In this document: positions 34,373 to 44,100 of the stretch, in pieces
How positions within the stretch are numbered: position 1 is the stretch's first letter
Layout of the letters: the number at the start of each line of letters is the position of its first letter
Assembly (NCBI GenBank): GCA_046269235.1
Contig: JBJZOS010000001.1
Coordinates: 186,001 to 250,000, forward strand
Reading direction: 5' to 3'
Origin: Soonwooa sp032078105
GTDB taxonomy: Bacteria; Bacteroidota; Bacteroidia; Flavobacteriales; Weeksellaceae
DNA length: 64,000 bases
Translations under genes and position numbers: made by a program
The notes under the pieces: model-generated
Told to the model about the DNA's origin: nothing
Seen by the model: only the letters and a program-made list of their open reading frames with translations
The model's database searches: none

Positions 34373-35497
34373 TTAGACTTCTTTGCTATAAGTGCGTCTT
34401 CTTTTGTGATTAATAGGATTGTAATCTTGCCACAAAAGTTGGATGTTTTTGTTCTCTTCTAATTCTGGATTAGTTTCTAAAAACTTAACACCTTTTTTCT
34501 TAAAAGTCTCGTAGATTTCTTTAAAAATAATTGCCGTTACCCCACGTCGTTGGTATTCTGGATGGATGCCAATTAGATAAAAGTTAGCGCGATCGTTTTT
34601 TTTGCTCGCTTTTAAAAGATGCCACCAGCCAAAAGGGAAGAGTTTTCCGTTGGCTTTTTGAAGCGCACGAGAATACGAAGGCATTGTAATCGCAAAGGAT
34701 ACTAAATTGCGGTTTTCATCTTCAATACAAATAATATAATCTTTGTCGATAAAACCGAAGTATTTCTCTTTATAATGTTTGATTTGCTCGTCAGTAATGG
34801 GCGTATAGGTAGAAAGTCCTTTGTAAGTCTCGTCCAAAAGCTTGAACATTGGTTCGACAAGTGGAAGAATTTCTTTTTTTGATTTAAATTCTAAAACTTT
34901 CAGTTTATATTTTTCTTTGATTAAATTATTAAATTTCACCACTTTTTCTGGTAAAACCTCAGGGAAAATAATCTCGAATTCTACCCATTCTTTTTCTTTT
35001 ACAAGTCCAAGATTCTCCAAATGTTTTGGATAATAGGCTTCGTTGTAAATGCCAATCATGGTAGCAAGCTTATCAAATCCAAGTGTTAGCATCCCAGCTT
35101 TGTCGAGGTTGGTAATGCCCATTGGACCTTCGATTTTTGTTATGTTGTTAGCTTTAGCATATTTAATAGCTTCATCAATTAAAGCTTTAGACACTGCTTG
35201 ATCATCAACAAAATCTAACCAACCGAATCTCACTTTGTTGATGCCTAAATCTTTTTCTTCCTTATGATTGATCATTACAGCAATACGACCAACGATTTTA
35301 TCACCTTTAAAAGCTAAAAATTGTTGTGCATCGGCATACTCTAAAGCAGGGTTTTCTTTAGGATTCCAAATATTAAGTTCGTCGTTGGTTAAAGGCGGAA
35401 CGTAGTTATCATTATTACGATATAAGTCATTCGGGAATTGGACAAAATCTGCCAAGTCTTTTTTAGTTTCAACCTTTTTTATAATGATCTGTGCCAT
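34373..35497 (-). CDS. GNAT-like N-acetyltransferase family protein (unknown substrate)
   Basis: 374 residues from the ATG at 35497. The C-terminal half shows a GNAT-like stretch (FYLIGIHPEYQRRGVTAIIFKEIYETF; the QRRGV acetyl-CoA loop is clear). The N-terminal half (FVQFPNDLYRNNDNYVPPL, then KIEGPMGITNLDKAGML) is typical of a widespread Bacteroidota family annotated only as GNAT family or hypothetical. Cytoplasmic. No substrate can be inferred from neighbours. Confidence 0.72.
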   Translation of the reverse strand: MAQIIIKKVETKKDLADFVQFPNDLYRNNDNYVPPLTNDELNIWNPKENPALEYADAQQFLAFKGDKIVGRIAVMINHKEEKDLGINKVRFGWLDFVDDQAVSKALIDEAIKYAKANNITKIEGPMGITNLDKAGMLTLGFDKLATMIGIYNEAYYPKHLENLGLVKEKEWVEFEIIFPEVLPEKVVKFNNLIKEKYKLKVLEFKSKKEILPLVEPMFKLLDETYKGLSTYTPITDEQIKHYKEKYFGFIDKDYIICIEDENRNLVSFAITMPSYSRALQKANGKLFPFGWWHLLKASKKNDRANFYLIGIHPEYQRRGVTAIIFKEIYETFKKKGVKFLETNPELEENKNIQLLWQDYNPINHKRRRTYSKEV

Positions 35498-35604
35498 AAT
35501 TTTCAAAATTAGACAAATATAAGCGCAAATGGCAGTTATTACAATACTTTGGCATACTTTTTACTCAAATTTATTCAAAGTAAAAGTTATAAAAATATAT
35601 AAAA

Positions 35605-36315
35605 ATGACGGGTTATTATTTAATTATTGGTCTTACGATGTTAGTGAGTTGGATTGTGTCCAATCGGTTGAAATCGAAGTTCCAATATTATTCGCAAGTC
35701 CACTTAAGGAACGGGATGTCCGGAAAAGAAGTGGCAGAAAAGATGCTGAGAGATCATGGCATCAACGACGTACAAATTACTTCGGTGCCAGGACAATTGA
35801 CGGATCATTACAATCCTGCTGATAAAACAGTTAACCTTTCCGAAGCTGTATATATGCAAAGAAATGCCGCGGCCGCAGCAGTTGCAGCGCACGAAGTTGG
35901 ACACGCCGTTCAACACGCTGTTGGTTATTCGATGTTGCAATTGAGATCGAAACTGGTGCCGATGGTTAACATTAGTTCTACTCTATCTCAATTCGTAATT
36001 ATGGCGGGTATCGGTGTCATGTTTGCATCTAGAACAATCGACAACCCACAAGGCAATACTTGGATTTTGGCAATTGGAGTAGTGCTTTTTGCAGTGACAA
36101 CTTTGTTCGCATTTGTAACATTACCAGTTGAATATGACGCAAGTAACCGGGCAATGAAATGGTTAAAATCATCTGGAACCGTAACACAAGAAGAATATGT
36201 TGGTGTTGAAGATAGTCTAAAATGGGCGGCAAGAACTTATGTAGTAGCAGCAATCGGCTCTCTTGGACAGCTTCTCTATTGGGCCTCGATGCTCTTTGGA
36301 GGTCGTCGCGACTAA
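35605..36315 (+). CDS. Membrane zinc metallopeptidase, YugP-like
   Basis: 236 residues. An N-terminal membrane segment (YYLIIGLTMLVSWIVSN) is followed by the zinc site AAHEVGHAVQHA at about residue 95 and two or three further membrane helices toward the C-terminus. This is the putative neutral zinc metallopeptidase 2 family (YugP). The substrate is unknown. It stands alone between two opposite-strand genes. Confidence 0.87.
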   Translation: MTGYYLIIGLTMLVSWIVSNRLKSKFQYYSQVHLRNGMSGKEVAEKMLRDHGINDVQITSVPGQLTDHYNPADKTVNLSEAVYMQRNAAAAAVAAHEVGHAVQHAVGYSMLQLRSKLVPMVNISSTLSQFVIMAGIGVMFASRTIDNPQGNTWILAIGVVLFAVTTLFAFVTLPVEYDASNRAMKWLKSSGTVTQEEYVGVEDSLKWAARTYVVAAIGSLGQLLYWASMLFGGRRD

Positions 36316-36321
36316 CTACAT

Positions 36322-36924
36322 TTATAAGTCGATAATTTTGAAATCTAGAAGCATCTCCGCCAATTGGTTGGAGATGTTTTCTTTTTGAGACGTTTTTATC
36401 CGAGCATCAATCGTGCAAATCTGCTGCGCGTCGAAGTTCAGAATCTGCGCGCCGTTTTTATTTAATAACGAAAAAATAATATTTTGCTGACTGAATTTAA
36501 AACTCAATTTTAAGTCGCTTTCCAATTCTTTAGTGATGATTTTTGCAGATTCTAAAGTGTATTTTGCGGTTTCTTTATAAGTTTTAACCAAGCCAGAAAC
36601 TCCTAATTTTGTTCCACCATAATATCGAATAACAACAACCAGAATATTGGTCAATTGGTGCGCAAGAAGTTGATTGTATATTGGTAAACCAGCACTTCCA
36701 CTAGGTTCGCCGTCGTCATTTGCTCTGTAATTTTCACCAGAAAGTCCCAATCGAAAAGCATAACAATGATGCGTGGCTTTTGGATGTTCTTCGTATAGTT
36801 TTTGCAAGCAAGATTTTACCTCTTCTTCAGAAACAACAGGATATGCAAATCCAATAAATTTGCTACCTTTTTCCTTTATTAAAACATCTTCAACTGCTTT
36901 TTCTATACTTTGATATTCGAACAT
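36322..36924 (-). CDS. YigZ / IMPACT family protein
   Basis: 200 residues. The IMPACT block is obvious: THHCYAFRLG, NDDGEPSGSAGLPIYNQL and VVVIRYYGGTKLGVSGLVK. The fold resembles ribosomal and elongation-factor domains; bacterial members may have a translation-linked role, but their reaction is unproven. It starts 3 bases downstream of the ribD stop and is cotranscribed with it. Confidence 0.9.
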   Translation of the reverse strand: MFEYQSIEKAVEDVLIKEKGSKFIGFAYPVVSEEEVKSCLQKLYEEHPKATHHCYAFRLGLSGENYRANDDGEPSGSAGLPIYNQLLAHQLTNILVVVIRYYGGTKLGVSGLVKTYKETAKYTLESAKIITKELESDLKLSFKFSQQNIIFSLLNKNGAQILNFDAQQICTIDARIKTSQKENISNQLAEMLLDFKIIDL

Positions 36925-36927
36925 TTT

Positions 36928-37971
36928 CTATATAAAATTGTTTTCTGGATTAATGTAATACTCGATGTCATTGTCGCGAAAATCTATTCTTTCTTCGGTT
37001 TCAAAATTAAAATCTGGCGCTTTTGTACCATTTTGTAATTTTAGATCAGGGCTTTTTAAAACAAACGCTTCGTCCCAGATATTAGCATTGATAAATTGTT
37101 GCAACGTAAAGCTTCCGCCTTCTACCAAAACCGATTGTATATTTAGCTCAAATAATTTTTCCATCAGATTTTGTATGAAGTTATCCTTTTCAATAAGGAC
37201 AAATTGAACATTCTTTTTGACTTCACTTTTTACAGAATTGAAAACAATTGTTTCCGCTTCCTGGTTGTAAATGGCAAAATCTTTGGGAACCTCCAACCTA
37301 AAATCAATTAATATTCTGATAGGATTTCTTCCTGCGACTTCTCGCGTAGTCAAACTCGGGTTGTCATGCAAAGCTGTGTTTTTTCCCACCAAGATAGCAT
37401 GTTCTTCGCTTCTCATTTTATGAACAAATTGCTTGCAAAGGCTATTGCTAATTTGGCTTGGTTGGAAGTTTTTGTCCATAAATCCGTCAGAGGATTTTGC
37501 CCATTTCAGAATGATGTAAGGCCTTCTTTTTTGATGAAAAGTGAAAAATCTTTTATTAAGAGCCAAACTTTCTTCTTCAAGAATTCCAGATTCTACAGAG
37601 ATGCCAGCATCTTCAATTATTTTGATGCCTTTTCCGCTCACTTTATCGTGGCTATCCATAACACCAATCACGACTTTTTTGAAATTAATATCTTTAATTT
37701 TTAAGGCGCAAGGTGGCGTTTTTCCAAAATGTGCGCAAGGCTCTAAAGAAACATAAATGCTTGATTCTTTTAGTAAATGCAAATCTTCATCTTTAACAGA
37801 ATTAATCGCGTTAATCTCCGCATGCGCCTCGCCAGCTTTTTTATGAAAGCCCTCGCCAATTATTCTATCGTTATGGACGATGACTGCACCAACCATGGGA
37901 TTAGGATAAGTTTTGCCAATCGCTTTTTTTGCTAAATGAATACAGCGTTGAAGATAAAGTTGGTCTATCAT
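36928..37971 (-). CDS. ribD: Riboflavin biosynthesis deaminase/reductase RibD
   Basis: 347 residues. The N-terminal deaminase has the zinc ligands in AHAEINAI and PCAHFGKTPPC. The C-terminal reductase starts near RRPYIILKWAKSSDGF and has SVLVEGG. It carries out the second and third steps of riboflavin synthesis from GTP in the cytoplasm. The start ATG at 37971 fits the family opening (YLQRCIHLAKK); an in-frame ATG at 37986 is less likely. No FMN riboswitch is seen upstream. Confidence 0.94.
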   Translation of the reverse strand: MIDQLYLQRCIHLAKKAIGKTYPNPMVGAVIVHNDRIIGEGFHKKAGEAHAEINAINSVKDEDLHLLKESSIYVSLEPCAHFGKTPPCALKIKDINFKKVVIGVMDSHDKVSGKGIKIIEDAGISVESGILEEESLALNKRFFTFHQKRRPYIILKWAKSSDGFMDKNFQPSQISNSLCKQFVHKMRSEEHAILVGKNTALHDNPSLTTREVAGRNPIRILIDFRLEVPKDFAIYNQEAETIVFNSVKSEVKKNVQFVLIEKDNFIQNLMEKLFELNIQSVLVEGGSFTLQQFINANIWDEAFVLKSPDLKLQNGTKAPDFNFETEERIDFRDNDIEYYINPENNFI

Positions 37972-38157
37972 AGGAATAAAAAACACTTACGCAAAGTTAA
38001 ATGTTTTTATAATTTTAATATGATTGAATTTATGAATTGCTAATCTGTGATAAATCACTTTTCGTCACTTCGGACAGTGCTGTATATTGAGAAGTTGTCG
38101 ATACGATTTCTGTGAAAAATTCTCGCACTGAGGATTACTTTTTTTTATCAAATAATG

Positions 38158-38784
38158 TTACTTTACTAAAACCTTTATCCTTGGCATTGGTGCTGTTATG
38201 ACGTAATCTAGCAATTTGTTGCGTTGTTTGTTAATGTATTTTGAAGCACTTCTAAAATCGAAACCATACAATCTTTTTGAATAAGAAAAAATCAAAAGTC
38301 CATTTTGATCACCGTTTTTAGTTGGGCGAAATCGATCAATATTATATTCTGCATAAGCTTCGCCGGCACCTTCTTTCGGAACAATCGTTACCAAATAATC
38401 TACGATCAACTCTTTGCCATCAGGACTTTCAATAACATCGATAAAGGAATAATTGTCGTTAAGATTCGTTTTTCTTGTTGTAATGTTATCTACTTTTTTC
38501 TTAACAGCGTCGTCGATATCTATTTCTTTGTTGAAAAACGAAATATTAACTAATTCTTCGTAGTTATCATAATTGTCATCACTTCTCAAATATTTTTGTT
38601 GAAACCATGTTGCCGAATTTTTTTTACTCCAATATAGAAAAAACTCTGAATCTCCGATTTTTAAAGGTCCTGGAACAGAAATATAATCAGCAACATCGCG
38701 ACCTTCGATTTTTGTATCTTCTTGTGCACTTAGCTGTAGAAAAGCAAATCCGAAAATCAAAAGGAATGATAATTTTCTCAACAT
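38158..38784 (-). CDS. Secreted protein of unknown function
   Basis: 208 residues with a clear signal peptide (LSFLLIFGFAFLQLSAQ), then a soluble mixed domain with the motif DSEFFLYWSKKNSATWFQQKYL near the start (quoted in part: FFLYWSKKNSATWFQQKY). It is likely periplasmic. Recurrent aromatic residues suggest a compact beta domain. No family recognised. It lies 12 bases downstream of the DUF349 gene and is probably cotranscribed. Confidence 0.65.
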   Translation of the reverse strand: MLRKLSFLLIFGFAFLQLSAQEDTKIEGRDVADYISVPGPLKIGDSEFFLYWSKKNSATWFQQKYLRSDDNYDNYEELVNISFFNKEIDIDDAVKKKVDNITTRKTNLNDNYSFIDVIESPDGKELIVDYLVTIVPKEGAGEAYAEYNIDRFRPTKNGDQNGLLIFSYSKRLYGFDFRSASKYINKQRNKLLDYVITAPMPRIKVLVK

Positions 38785-38796
38785 GATATTTAGATT

Positions 38797-40608
38797 TTAG
38801 TTATCGTTGCTGCTAATGATGTTGTGAAGTGTTTGCTTTAAGCTTTCTAATTGCTCCTTCTTATCATCCAATTTCTGATAAGCATCTTTTAATAATGGAT
38901 TTTCTCGCGATGCGTTATTAAAGAACGAAATATTATTATCCAACTTAACAACTTCAGCCTCCAGATCCGAAATTTGATTTTTAATTTTCCGCGCTTTGTC
39001 TGTTAACTGATTTTCGGTTAGATTTTCCTCGTTCAGGTCAAACTCATTGATTTTGTTAATCTTAAGTTTATCTCTCAAGGTTTTGTTAAATTCAGTATTG
39101 ATGCCCAATTTATCTTTCGGAACTTTACCGATGGCATTCCATTGGTTTTTGATTTGCTCAATTTTTTCGATGCTACCTTCTTCGTTAGAAATTGTTTTTA
39201 ATTGATCTAACAAGGCGCGTTTATTTTTGAAATTATCTTTCCAATTGTCGGTTGCAGCGTTGTTTTTGTCACGGAAGTTTTTGAAAAACGTGTTGCATGC
39301 CTCACGGAATTCGTCCCAAACTTTATTAGCTTGTGATCTAGGTACATGTCCAACATGTTTCCAATCTTCTTGTAGTTTTTTGAAAAGTGGGACAGTAGTT
39401 TCCCAATCTTCCGACAACATATTGTCTTGCGCGGTTTTTATTAACGCTAATTTCGCTTCCAAATTTTTGATTTGGGAATCTTTTAAATTCTTATAAAAAC
39501 TATTTTTAGCAGTGTTAAAAGCACGAAGATTCTGTTTGAAATCTGTCCAGGTTTGGTTAGAGACTTTCTTGGGAACACTTCCCGTTTTTAAAAATTCAAG
39601 ACGAAGATTTTCAATAGTTTTAATGGCGTTTTGCCAATAATTGTGGTTGACGTTTTGAGTGGGTGAAGCAAGTTTTTTTAATTCCTCTATGATCTCGGTT
39701 TTCTTCGCAAGATTAGCTTCTTGCTCTTTTTCTAAATTAGCAAAAAGTTCAGATTTTCTTTCGTGGATTTTTTGCGAAATATCTTTGAATTCTTCCCAAG
39801 TTTTTTCACGGAATTCTTCTGCAACTGGCTCTGCTTCTTCTTTCCAGAGTTTGTGAAGATATTGTAGCTCGTTAAGTGCTTTTTGTACTAAAGGTTCATT
39901 AAGAAGCTCTTTGGCGCGATCTATTATATGATGTCGTTTTTCCAGATTGTGGCTGTACTCTTGTTCAAGATATTCTTTATTAAGATCTAACATCTCGTTG
40001 AACATCTTAAGGTGGTGGAAGTAGTTGTTATTCAGGTTTTTAAATTCTGACTTTGCTACTTGTCCCGCATTAGACCAAGATTCTTTAATCTCACGAATTG
40101 CTTTAAAAAGGTTAGTGCCTGCCTCGGTATTGGTATAAAGATTTTTTAATCTTTCGATGATGTCGTGACGTTCTGCTAAGTTTTTAGAATGTTCTTCTTC
40201 TTGCTTTTTGTGAAAGTCATCTATTTTTTCTTTATAAATGTTGACTAAAGCAGAAAGACGCGACGCCTTTGGATGTTGATAACTGAAGTTGGTCTCGTCG
40301 TTACCTTCTTCTGTATATTGATGTTTTTTCTCTTCAATTTCGTCGTGAATATGAAGGTTAGCAGCATCTCGCAGTTGTTGGAATTTTCTCGAATGAGAGC
40401 CAGCATCTTTAAGGTTGACAATTTTCTCCAACTCGTCCAATATTTGATCCAAAGACAAGGATTCCATCGGATTTTCTTCGGGCAAAGCTTCTATTTCTGC
40501 TTCGTAATCTATATCATCGTGATGATGATTTTGCTCGGAATTGTTTTGAGATTCACCTAAAGATACTTTGTTTTCTTCATTTTCAGGATTTCCAGTCTCT
40601 GTTATCAT
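38797..40608 (-). CDS. DUF349 domain-containing protein
   Basis: 603 residues, highly charged and almost entirely helical. Repeated units of about 70 residues contain a conserved Trp (for example SWSNAGQVAKSEFKNL, LQEDWKHVGHVPRSQANKVW, IKNQWNAIGKVPKDKL), which is the DUF349 repeat; about five can be counted. The N-terminus is acidic and disordered, and the end is a coiled coil. Cytoplasmic, function unknown. Confidence 0.87.
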   Translation of the reverse strand: MITETGNPENEENKVSLGESQNNSEQNHHHDDIDYEAEIEALPEENPMESLSLDQILDELEKIVNLKDAGSHSRKFQQLRDAANLHIHDEIEEKKHQYTEEGNDETNFSYQHPKASRLSALVNIYKEKIDDFHKKQEEEHSKNLAERHDIIERLKNLYTNTEAGTNLFKAIREIKESWSNAGQVAKSEFKNLNNNYFHHLKMFNEMLDLNKEYLEQEYSHNLEKRHHIIDRAKELLNEPLVQKALNELQYLHKLWKEEAEPVAEEFREKTWEEFKDISQKIHERKSELFANLEKEQEANLAKKTEIIEELKKLASPTQNVNHNYWQNAIKTIENLRLEFLKTGSVPKKVSNQTWTDFKQNLRAFNTAKNSFYKNLKDSQIKNLEAKLALIKTAQDNMLSEDWETTVPLFKKLQEDWKHVGHVPRSQANKVWDEFREACNTFFKNFRDKNNAATDNWKDNFKNKRALLDQLKTISNEEGSIEKIEQIKNQWNAIGKVPKDKLGINTEFNKTLRDKLKINKINEFDLNEENLTENQLTDKARKIKNQISDLEAEVVKLDNNISFFNNASRENPLLKDAYQKLDDKKEQLESLKQTLHNIISSNDN

Positions 40609-40729
40609 AACCCAACTTTTTATTAGAATAAGAACTTTTTATCGTACTAAATTAATTTTTTTTTATGGAAATAGCCAACTTTTAAGGTTTTTTTATTAAA
40701 TCCTTGATATTTGAAAGCATTTTTAAAAG

Positions 40730-41458
40730 CTATTTTGTCCAAATTGACCAAGCTTTCTCCGCTTGTTGTTCTAGCATATAATAGCCATTCATGGTTGTAG
40801 CACCATGTTTTCTAGCGTTTTTAATAAAAGATGTTTCGGTAGGATTGTAGATCAAATCAATAATGTAATGTTGGTTAGTTAAAGCCTCGAAAGGAAATTT
40901 TATACAGTCATCAACATTAGGAAAAGTACCAACAGGCGTGCATTGTACAATCAAAAAATGTTCGGAAACAATGTCCGACGTTAGGTTTTCAAAATTTAAT
41001 TCAGATTTTCGAGACACCGTTTTGTATGCGATGTTATGTTTTTCGAGGATAAATTTAACGGCTTTTGCAGCACCGCCATCACCCAAAATAAGAGCTTTGG
41101 TATGATGTATTTTTTTATGAATTAGTAGACTTTTTTCAAATCCAAAAGCATCGGTATTAAAACCAATTTTTTTGCCATCAATAATTTTGACACAGTTAAC
41201 GGCGCCAATTTTTTCGGCTTCTTCACTTAATTCATCCAAGAAAGGAATAATAGTTTCTTTATAAGGAATGGTTACGTTAAAACCTCTTAGCGTTGATGTA
41301 TTAAATAAGTCGCTGATGTTATTTAAATCCTGAACATCAAAAAAGTTATACGAGTGCTTTTGCAAGAATAATTTTTTGAATTTTTCTTCAAAATATTTTT
41401 TTGAGAAAGAGTAGGAGATGTTTTTTCCTAAAAGTCCAAATTGCTTAGCCTGTTCCAT
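40730..41458 (-). CDS. aroE: Shikimate dehydrogenase
   Basis: 242 residues, short but normal for Bacteroidota. The substrate-binding GLLGKNISYSFS and catalytic Lys in GFNVTIPYKE are present, followed by GFNTDAFGF and the NADP-binding glycine loop LILGDGGAAKAV. It reduces 3-dehydroshikimate on the way to chorismate. An isolated gene between the DUF349 gene and a terminator. Confidence 0.93.
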   Translation of the reverse strand: MEQAKQFGLLGKNISYSFSKKYFEEKFKKLFLQKHSYNFFDVQDLNNISDLFNTSTLRGFNVTIPYKETIIPFLDELSEEAEKIGAVNCVKIIDGKKIGFNTDAFGFEKSLLIHKKIHHTKALILGDGGAAKAVKFILEKHNIAYKTVSRKSELNFENLTSDIVSEHFLIVQCTPVGTFPNVDDCIKFPFEALTNQHYIIDLIYNPTETSFIKNARKHGATTMNGYYMLEQQAEKAWSIWTK

Positions 41459-41475
41459 AAAGTAAAGTTATAAAA

Positions 41476-41501
41476 AAAGACCGAAGAAAACTCCGGTCTT
41501 T
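41476..41501 (-). terminator. Terminator after the FN3-containing nuclease gene
   Basis: AAAGACCG (41476-41483) and CGGTCTTT (41494-41501) with a T run on the minus strand. Confidence 0.82.
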
Positions 41502-41520
41502 AGTGTGATTATTTTCAATA

Positions 41521-43326
41521 CTATTCAACAATAAATTTAGTTGAAGATGTTGAAGTTTTTAAAATGTACATTCCTTTTGGCAATCTGTTCAAGTTAAGTT
41601 TTTGCTTGTTTTTAACTTGGTTAAAGTTTTGAACTTTTTGACCGTTAAGGTTGTAGATTTCTACATTTTCTGAAGCTTTGATGCCGTCAAGGAAAATCGC
41701 ATGGTTCTTAACAGGGTTAGGATAAACTTTGATTTTGTTATCAGCGTTTTTCAACTCGTCTGTTGCCATTTTAGTATAACATGTCCAAGATAGGTTGTCA
41801 AGAGATACACGGTTAATGTAAGTTAGATTTTGGTCAATGATTTCTAATTCTACATTTCCTTCAATATTAATATTAGAAATCGTGTAAGTTTTTTTGTTTG
41901 TAGAATAATCGATAGATCCTACTTTTTGACCATTTATTAAAACGCTAAGACTTCCAGCTTTATCTGTCCCGAAAGGCAAATAGGTCTTAAGAGAAAGACT
42001 TCCGATACCCCCTGTAATTCCGCTTGCTTTTAGGCTTCCTGCGTTAGTACCACCAGTTTTGATGTTGATTGCTTTGTTAGTATCACCATCGATATAGATT
42101 TGTTTGTCAGTTCTTGCATTAGTTGCTTGGTAGATAACGCCATTAGTTGACCACTCTCTTAATGAATAAGCTGATGCAGGGGGCTGACTCGGAACTGGGA
42201 TATTATCGAAAGCTTCTGTACCACAAGTTGTTCCTGTGTTGCCACCATCACCGTCGCCATTTCCGTTAGATTTTGTTGTTGTTACTTCTATTGTATTACT
42301 GGCACCAGATACGTTACCAGCGGCATCTTTAGCTTTAACAAAGAAAGTATAAGTTGTTTCTGGCGCTAGACCTGTAATGTTGATGCTGTTATTAGAAGCA
42401 GTTTGTACATATTCATTATTCATGAAAACTGTATAGTTAGCTACACCGACGTTGTCTGTAGAAGCTGTCCAAGTTAAATTAGCGGCAGTTGAAGTAACAT
42501 CGCTAGCTTCCAAATTAGTAGGAACAGTTGGCGCTTGTGTATCGGTAGATGTTCCACCGTTAAAAGAATCTGGCCAAGTATTTTGTGCATCTGGACCTCC
42601 CCAAATAACTGTTGCTAAATAAGGATTATCGATGAAAGGATTTCTGTTTCCTTGTTTGTTAGCAACGATGTTGTTACGTTGTATTTCGAAAGCCGAAACT
42701 GGATCTTCGATGTTCCATTTTAATAAAATATCTGGAAAGTCTGAAGAGTAAGTGCTAGGTCCCATTGTGATATTAAGTGGCTTACATCTATCTTCGTAGC
42801 GCACATACATATACATAAGGATTCTTGCAACATCGCCTTTCCACTCGTCGCCTGGATACCAACCTCCACGATTAGACTTTTGCGCCATTGCGCCCACACC
42901 ATCATCGAAAGAAAGATTTCCTCTTGTGCTATTAAGCGATATGTCAGCTGGACGTAAGTGGTGACCATCAGCACCAGGACCAGAAGTGCCTAAGTTAGGT
43001 GTACCTTTAGATTTAGCATATACGTGTTCTCTATTCCAAGATTCGTTGATGCTTCTACTTCTTTGGTGTGTGCCACTACTTTGAGATCCGTAGATCAATA
43101 AAAGATTACCAGCCACATCTTTGTCAACGTCACTCACTTTTAAAAGGTCTTGAAGTTGAGAGTAAGAGATCGTTGTCGTGTGAGTACTGGTGATGGTTGT
43201 TGCTAACTGGCTTTTCATTTGATTACCAGTTGCCTTAAAATCGACCTGGTTATAGTAAGCAGGTGCCGATTGCGCATTTACTACAAAAGTAATAATGGAT
43301 GCTAAAAAAGATAACTTTAGTTTCAT
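41521..43326 (-). CDS. Secreted endonuclease I family protein with FN3 and T9SS sorting domain
   Basis: 601 residues from the ATG at 43326. Order: signal peptide (ending VNAQ), an endonuclease I domain (His-Me finger) with WNREHVYAKS and DGHHLRPAD, a fibronectin type III domain at about 260-350 (PTNLEASDVTSTAANLTWTAS region), a glycine-rich linker (NGNGDGDGGNTG), a beta-rich carbohydrate-binding-like domain and a type A sorting tail (KVYPNPVKN, ending TSSTKFIVE). It should be exported by T9SS and degrade extracellular DNA or RNA. Second in a run of three related nucleases. Confidence 0.9.
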   Translation of the reverse strand: MKLKLSFLASIITFVVNAQSAPAYYNQVDFKATGNQMKSQLATTITSTHTTTISYSQLQDLLKVSDVDKDVAGNLLLIYGSQSSGTHQRSRSINESWNREHVYAKSKGTPNLGTSGPGADGHHLRPADISLNSTRGNLSFDDGVGAMAQKSNRGGWYPGDEWKGDVARILMYMYVRYEDRCKPLNITMGPSTYSSDFPDILLKWNIEDPVSAFEIQRNNIVANKQGNRNPFIDNPYLATVIWGGPDAQNTWPDSFNGGTSTDTQAPTVPTNLEASDVTSTAANLTWTASTDNVGVANYTVFMNNEYVQTASNNSINITGLAPETTYTFFVKAKDAAGNVSGASNTIEVTTTKSNGNGDGDGGNTGTTCGTEAFDNIPVPSQPPASAYSLREWSTNGVIYQATNARTDKQIYIDGDTNKAINIKTGGTNAGSLKASGITGGIGSLSLKTYLPFGTDKAGSLSVLINGQKVGSIDYSTNKKTYTISNINIEGNVELEIIDQNLTYINRVSLDNLSWTCYTKMATDELKNADNKIKVYPNPVKNHAIFLDGIKASENVEIYNLNGQKVQNFNQVKNKQKLNLNRLPKGMYILKTSTSSTKFIVE

Positions 43327-43351
43327 AAACTCGATTCTTATTTTAAGCTTG

Positions 43352-43879
43352 TTATATTGTTGCGATAATATTATTGTTGTTGAAGATAGTAACCGAATGA
43401 TTAAAAATTGCCTTTTCAATCTCTTTTTCAAATTCTAAAAAAATAATTTCTTTAAAGAGATAAAGCTTTGCTTCTAGAATATCTTTAGTTGATTGATTTT
43501 CAATTTTAACATTAAATGGTGCATCGATTGACAACTCCTTATTCCATTTTAACTCTGATTTTGAAAATTTAAAAACTTTCGCAAACAAACCTGGATGATT
43601 GTGTCCGGCACCAGCAAAAATTCTGTTTTCAGACTTGTCGATAGCGATAACATAAAGAGATTCTTTTGCGCCACCTATTTTATTAACACCTTTTCTTTGA
43701 CCGATTTTAAAATGTTCGATACCATCATGACCACCAATTAAAATTCCGTCAAATAATGAATACTTAGGATATTCTGCTTCCCAAGTAAGCTCAGCTTCTT
43801 TATTTTGGAATTCAGGTTTCTGAAGTCCATAAAGTGGCGAGTTGGAGGGGATTTCGACAATTTGACCTTTTATATTCAT
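43352..43879 (-). CDS. Stand-alone MnmA central/C-terminal-like barrel protein
   Basis: 175 residues. The central sequence HDGIEHFKIGQRKGVNKIGG and the later YVIAIDKSENRIFAGAGHNHPGLFA closely follow the C-terminal half of tRNA 2-thiouridylase MnmA (FTIGQRKGL...GG...YVI...HP). The N-terminal PP-loop ATPase with its catalytic Cys pair is absent, and the upstream 220 bases hold no remnant of it. It may bind tRNA without catalysis or be a relic of a duplicated mnmA. It lies 25 bases upstream of the nuclease gene on the same strand. Confidence 0.68.
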   Translation of the reverse strand: MNIKGQIVEIPSNSPLYGLQKPEFQNKEAELTWEAEYPKYSLFDGILIGGHDGIEHFKIGQRKGVNKIGGAKESLYVIAIDKSENRIFAGAGHNHPGLFAKVFKFSKSELKWNKELSIDAPFNVKIENQSTKDILEAKLYLFKEIIFLEFEKEIEKAIFNHSVTIFNNNNIIATI

Positions 43880-44050
43880 GTCAAGTCCAATATTTTTTTT
43901 GAAAGGGCATCAAAGATAAACAATATTTTTTTATTTGTAAAAGGCAGAATACTAAGGTTTTGTGAATTTTTAAAATTCATTTTTTTTTATTTTTATTAAA
44001 TCTGCAAAGATGATGGAAGACGTTAAACAATGGTTTAATAATAAAATAAA

Positions 44051-44078
44051 AAAGCATCCAGAAAACTCTGAATGCTTT
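44051..44078 (-). terminator. Terminator after the second nuclease gene
   Basis: AAAGCATCCAGA pairs with TCTGAATGCTTT (one mismatch), with a T run on the minus strand. Confidence 0.8.
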
Positions 44079-44100
44079 CGAAATGTTGTTTAAACAGAAA

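Noticed and set aside
37972..38157. FMN riboswitch upstream of ribD
   Set aside because: None of the conserved elements of an FMN aptamer could be found in the 186-base gap.
38797..40608. Reverse-strand ORFs within the DUF349 gene
   Set aside because: Shadows of a charged helical protein with strong codon bias; no recognisable domains.
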